This document shows, in pieces, positions 31,183 to 31,870 of a stretch of 31,870 nt of DNA (position 1 is the first letter of the stretch; each line of letters opens with the position of its first letter). The notes under the pieces are model-generated. The model was not told where the DNA came from, ran no database searches, and saw only the letters and a list, made by a program, of their open reading frames with translations. Position numbers and translations under genes: made by a program. Origin of the DNA: a virus; the IMG/VR virus record IMGVR_UViG_3300030103_003037, positions 1 through 31,870 of that record; one strand, written 5' to 3'.

Positions 31183-31512
31183 TTAGCAGCCGCCGTCGCG
31201 CTCGCCGAAGGCGATGTCAGCCAGAGCTTCTCGCGTCACGGCCCAGCCCTCTACGCGGCGGAAGCACCTAGTCTGGCCGTATGACGACCACTTGACCGGC
31301 ACCACGACTTCGGTCGGGCTGATGCGAACCCAGCCTTCGTAGTCCCACACAGCCTTCAAGTGCTTGCGAGCGGTGGAGACGCTGACGCCCATATGCTCAG
31401 CGACCTCTTTGGTCGAGGGGTCGCGGCGGTGCGCCTTGAAGAAGTTGATCACGGCGTTGATCGCGAAGTTCGGCTTCGCGTTGACGGTGTTGGGCTCGGG
31501 GGTGGTGGTCAT
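31183..31512 (-). CDS. Small helix-turn-helix DNA-binding protein
   Basis: 109 residues. VINFFKAHRRDPSTKEVAEH, then MGVSVSTARKHLKAV, is a clear winged-helix/HTH core of the type seen in MarR/LexA-like regulators. A beta wing follows (GWVRISPTEVVVPVKW). The start at 31512 follows the conserved leader; an upstream ATG at 31563 would overlap the preceding gene. A transcriptional repressor or activator of the phage or host is likely. Confidence 0.82.
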   Translation of the reverse strand: MTTTPEPNTVNAKPNFAINAVINFFKAHRRDPSTKEVAEHMGVSVSTARKHLKAVWDYEGWVRISPTEVVVPVKWSSYGQTRCFRRVEGWAVTREALADIAFGERDGGC

Positions 31513-31556
31513 GATTCTGGCCTCTCTGGTTGGGGGTTGGTTGGTTCGGGTGCGGC

Positions 31557-31844
31557 TTACCACTCGCCGCGCTCAGCGTTTTCTTCAGCCAGCGCGTCGG
31601 CCTCTGCGTAACTCAGTTCCTCTTCCCAAGTGGCAACAGGAACCCACAGAGCCGTGTTGATCTTGCCCGCGACGTTGACCTTCGCGGCCAGCGCCCTTGC
31701 TTCATCGTGAGTCAGATCGCGGCAATCCAACTCGTAAGTGACGGTCGTCCGGCAGGTCAGTCGCTGGTTGTACTTGGTGACGTTGGCGCGAACGGCTTTG
31801 CAGAACGGCTTGGCGCTGTTCTTCTCGATGCGGGTGGTGGTCAT
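31557..31844 (-). CDS. Small protein, paralogue of the 30186 protein
   Basis: 95 residues. The N-terminal half is basic and beta-rich; the C-terminal half carries the LTHDEARALAAKVNVAGKIN segment shared with the 30186 protein, then an acidic helical tail (SYAEADALAEENAERGEW). It begins Met-Thr-Thr-Thr after the conserved leader that runs off the right edge, so a cassette promoter probably lies just outside the window. Confidence 0.8.
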   Translation of the reverse strand: MTTTRIEKNSAKPFCKAVRANVTKYNQRLTCRTTVTYELDCRDLTHDEARALAAKVNVAGKINTALWVPVATWEEELSYAEADALAEENAERGEW

Positions 31845-31870
31845 GATTCTGATCTCTTCGTTGGTTGGTT

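Overview
The window looks like part of the genome of a tailed double-stranded DNA phage (or a close relative such as a large prophage or megaphage fragment). Every gene I can support lies on the minus strand. Genes are packed tightly, with many ATGA, GTGA or TAATG overlaps, and no stretch over 300 bases lacks a gene. The region encodes most of a self-sufficient DNA replication and recombination machinery, set among many small proteins of unknown function. Two small lipoproteins weakly suggest a Gram-negative host; the host cannot be named from this sequence. I recognised no rRNA, tRNA, CRISPR array, integrase or transposase.

Layout, in window coordinates (transcription runs right to left). 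29424-31844: small early-type proteins, then small Lys/Arg-rich proteins (28651-29784). 27867-28611: an i-type-like lysozyme and a small membrane/coiled-coil protein that could be a holin. 20308-27741: two small proteins, then a helicase/primase block (SNF2-type helicase, unknown protein, very small ORF, DnaB-like helicase, second SNF2-type helicase, DnaG-like primase). 18125-20149: small cassette genes, a sigma-factor-like protein and a protein with a Pro-Glu linker. 9513-18128: the core block (sliding clamp, uracil-DNA-glycosylase/polymerase A fusion, clamp loader, two small proteins, gp32-like SSB, RecA-like recombinase, RuvC-like resolvase, lipoprotein, helical protein, MazG-like pyrophosphatase). 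5409-9348: four blocks of small accessory genes. 707-5362: SbcD and SbcC (T4 gp47/gp46-like) with small partners and a winged-helix replication-initiation-like protein. 1-529: one more accessory gene and the beginning of another.

The most striking feature is a dispersed regulatory cassette of about 105-120 bp, present in 11 full copies. Each carries an A/T-rich UP-like tract, a TTGACA/TTGACG or TTGCGC/TTGAAG -35 box, a 16-17 bp spacer, a TACGGT/TACAGT/TACTGT -10 box, and a conserved leader ending in AGAGATCAGAATC-ATG, followed by a gene that usually begins Met-Thr-Thr-Thr. Short leader-only copies precede downstream genes of the same blocks. The cassettes divide the window into many independently promoted accessory units between three large replication operons. 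This resembles a modular early-gene expression system. It is analogous in principle to the start-associated sequences of cluster K mycobacteriophages, but the sequence here is different.

Together the core genes supply origin loading (winged-helix protein), unwinding (DnaB-like and SNF2-like), priming, clamp and clamp loader, polymerase with proofreading, ssDNA coating, strand exchange, double-strand-break processing and junction resolution. The sigma-like protein could redirect transcription later in infection; this is inference.
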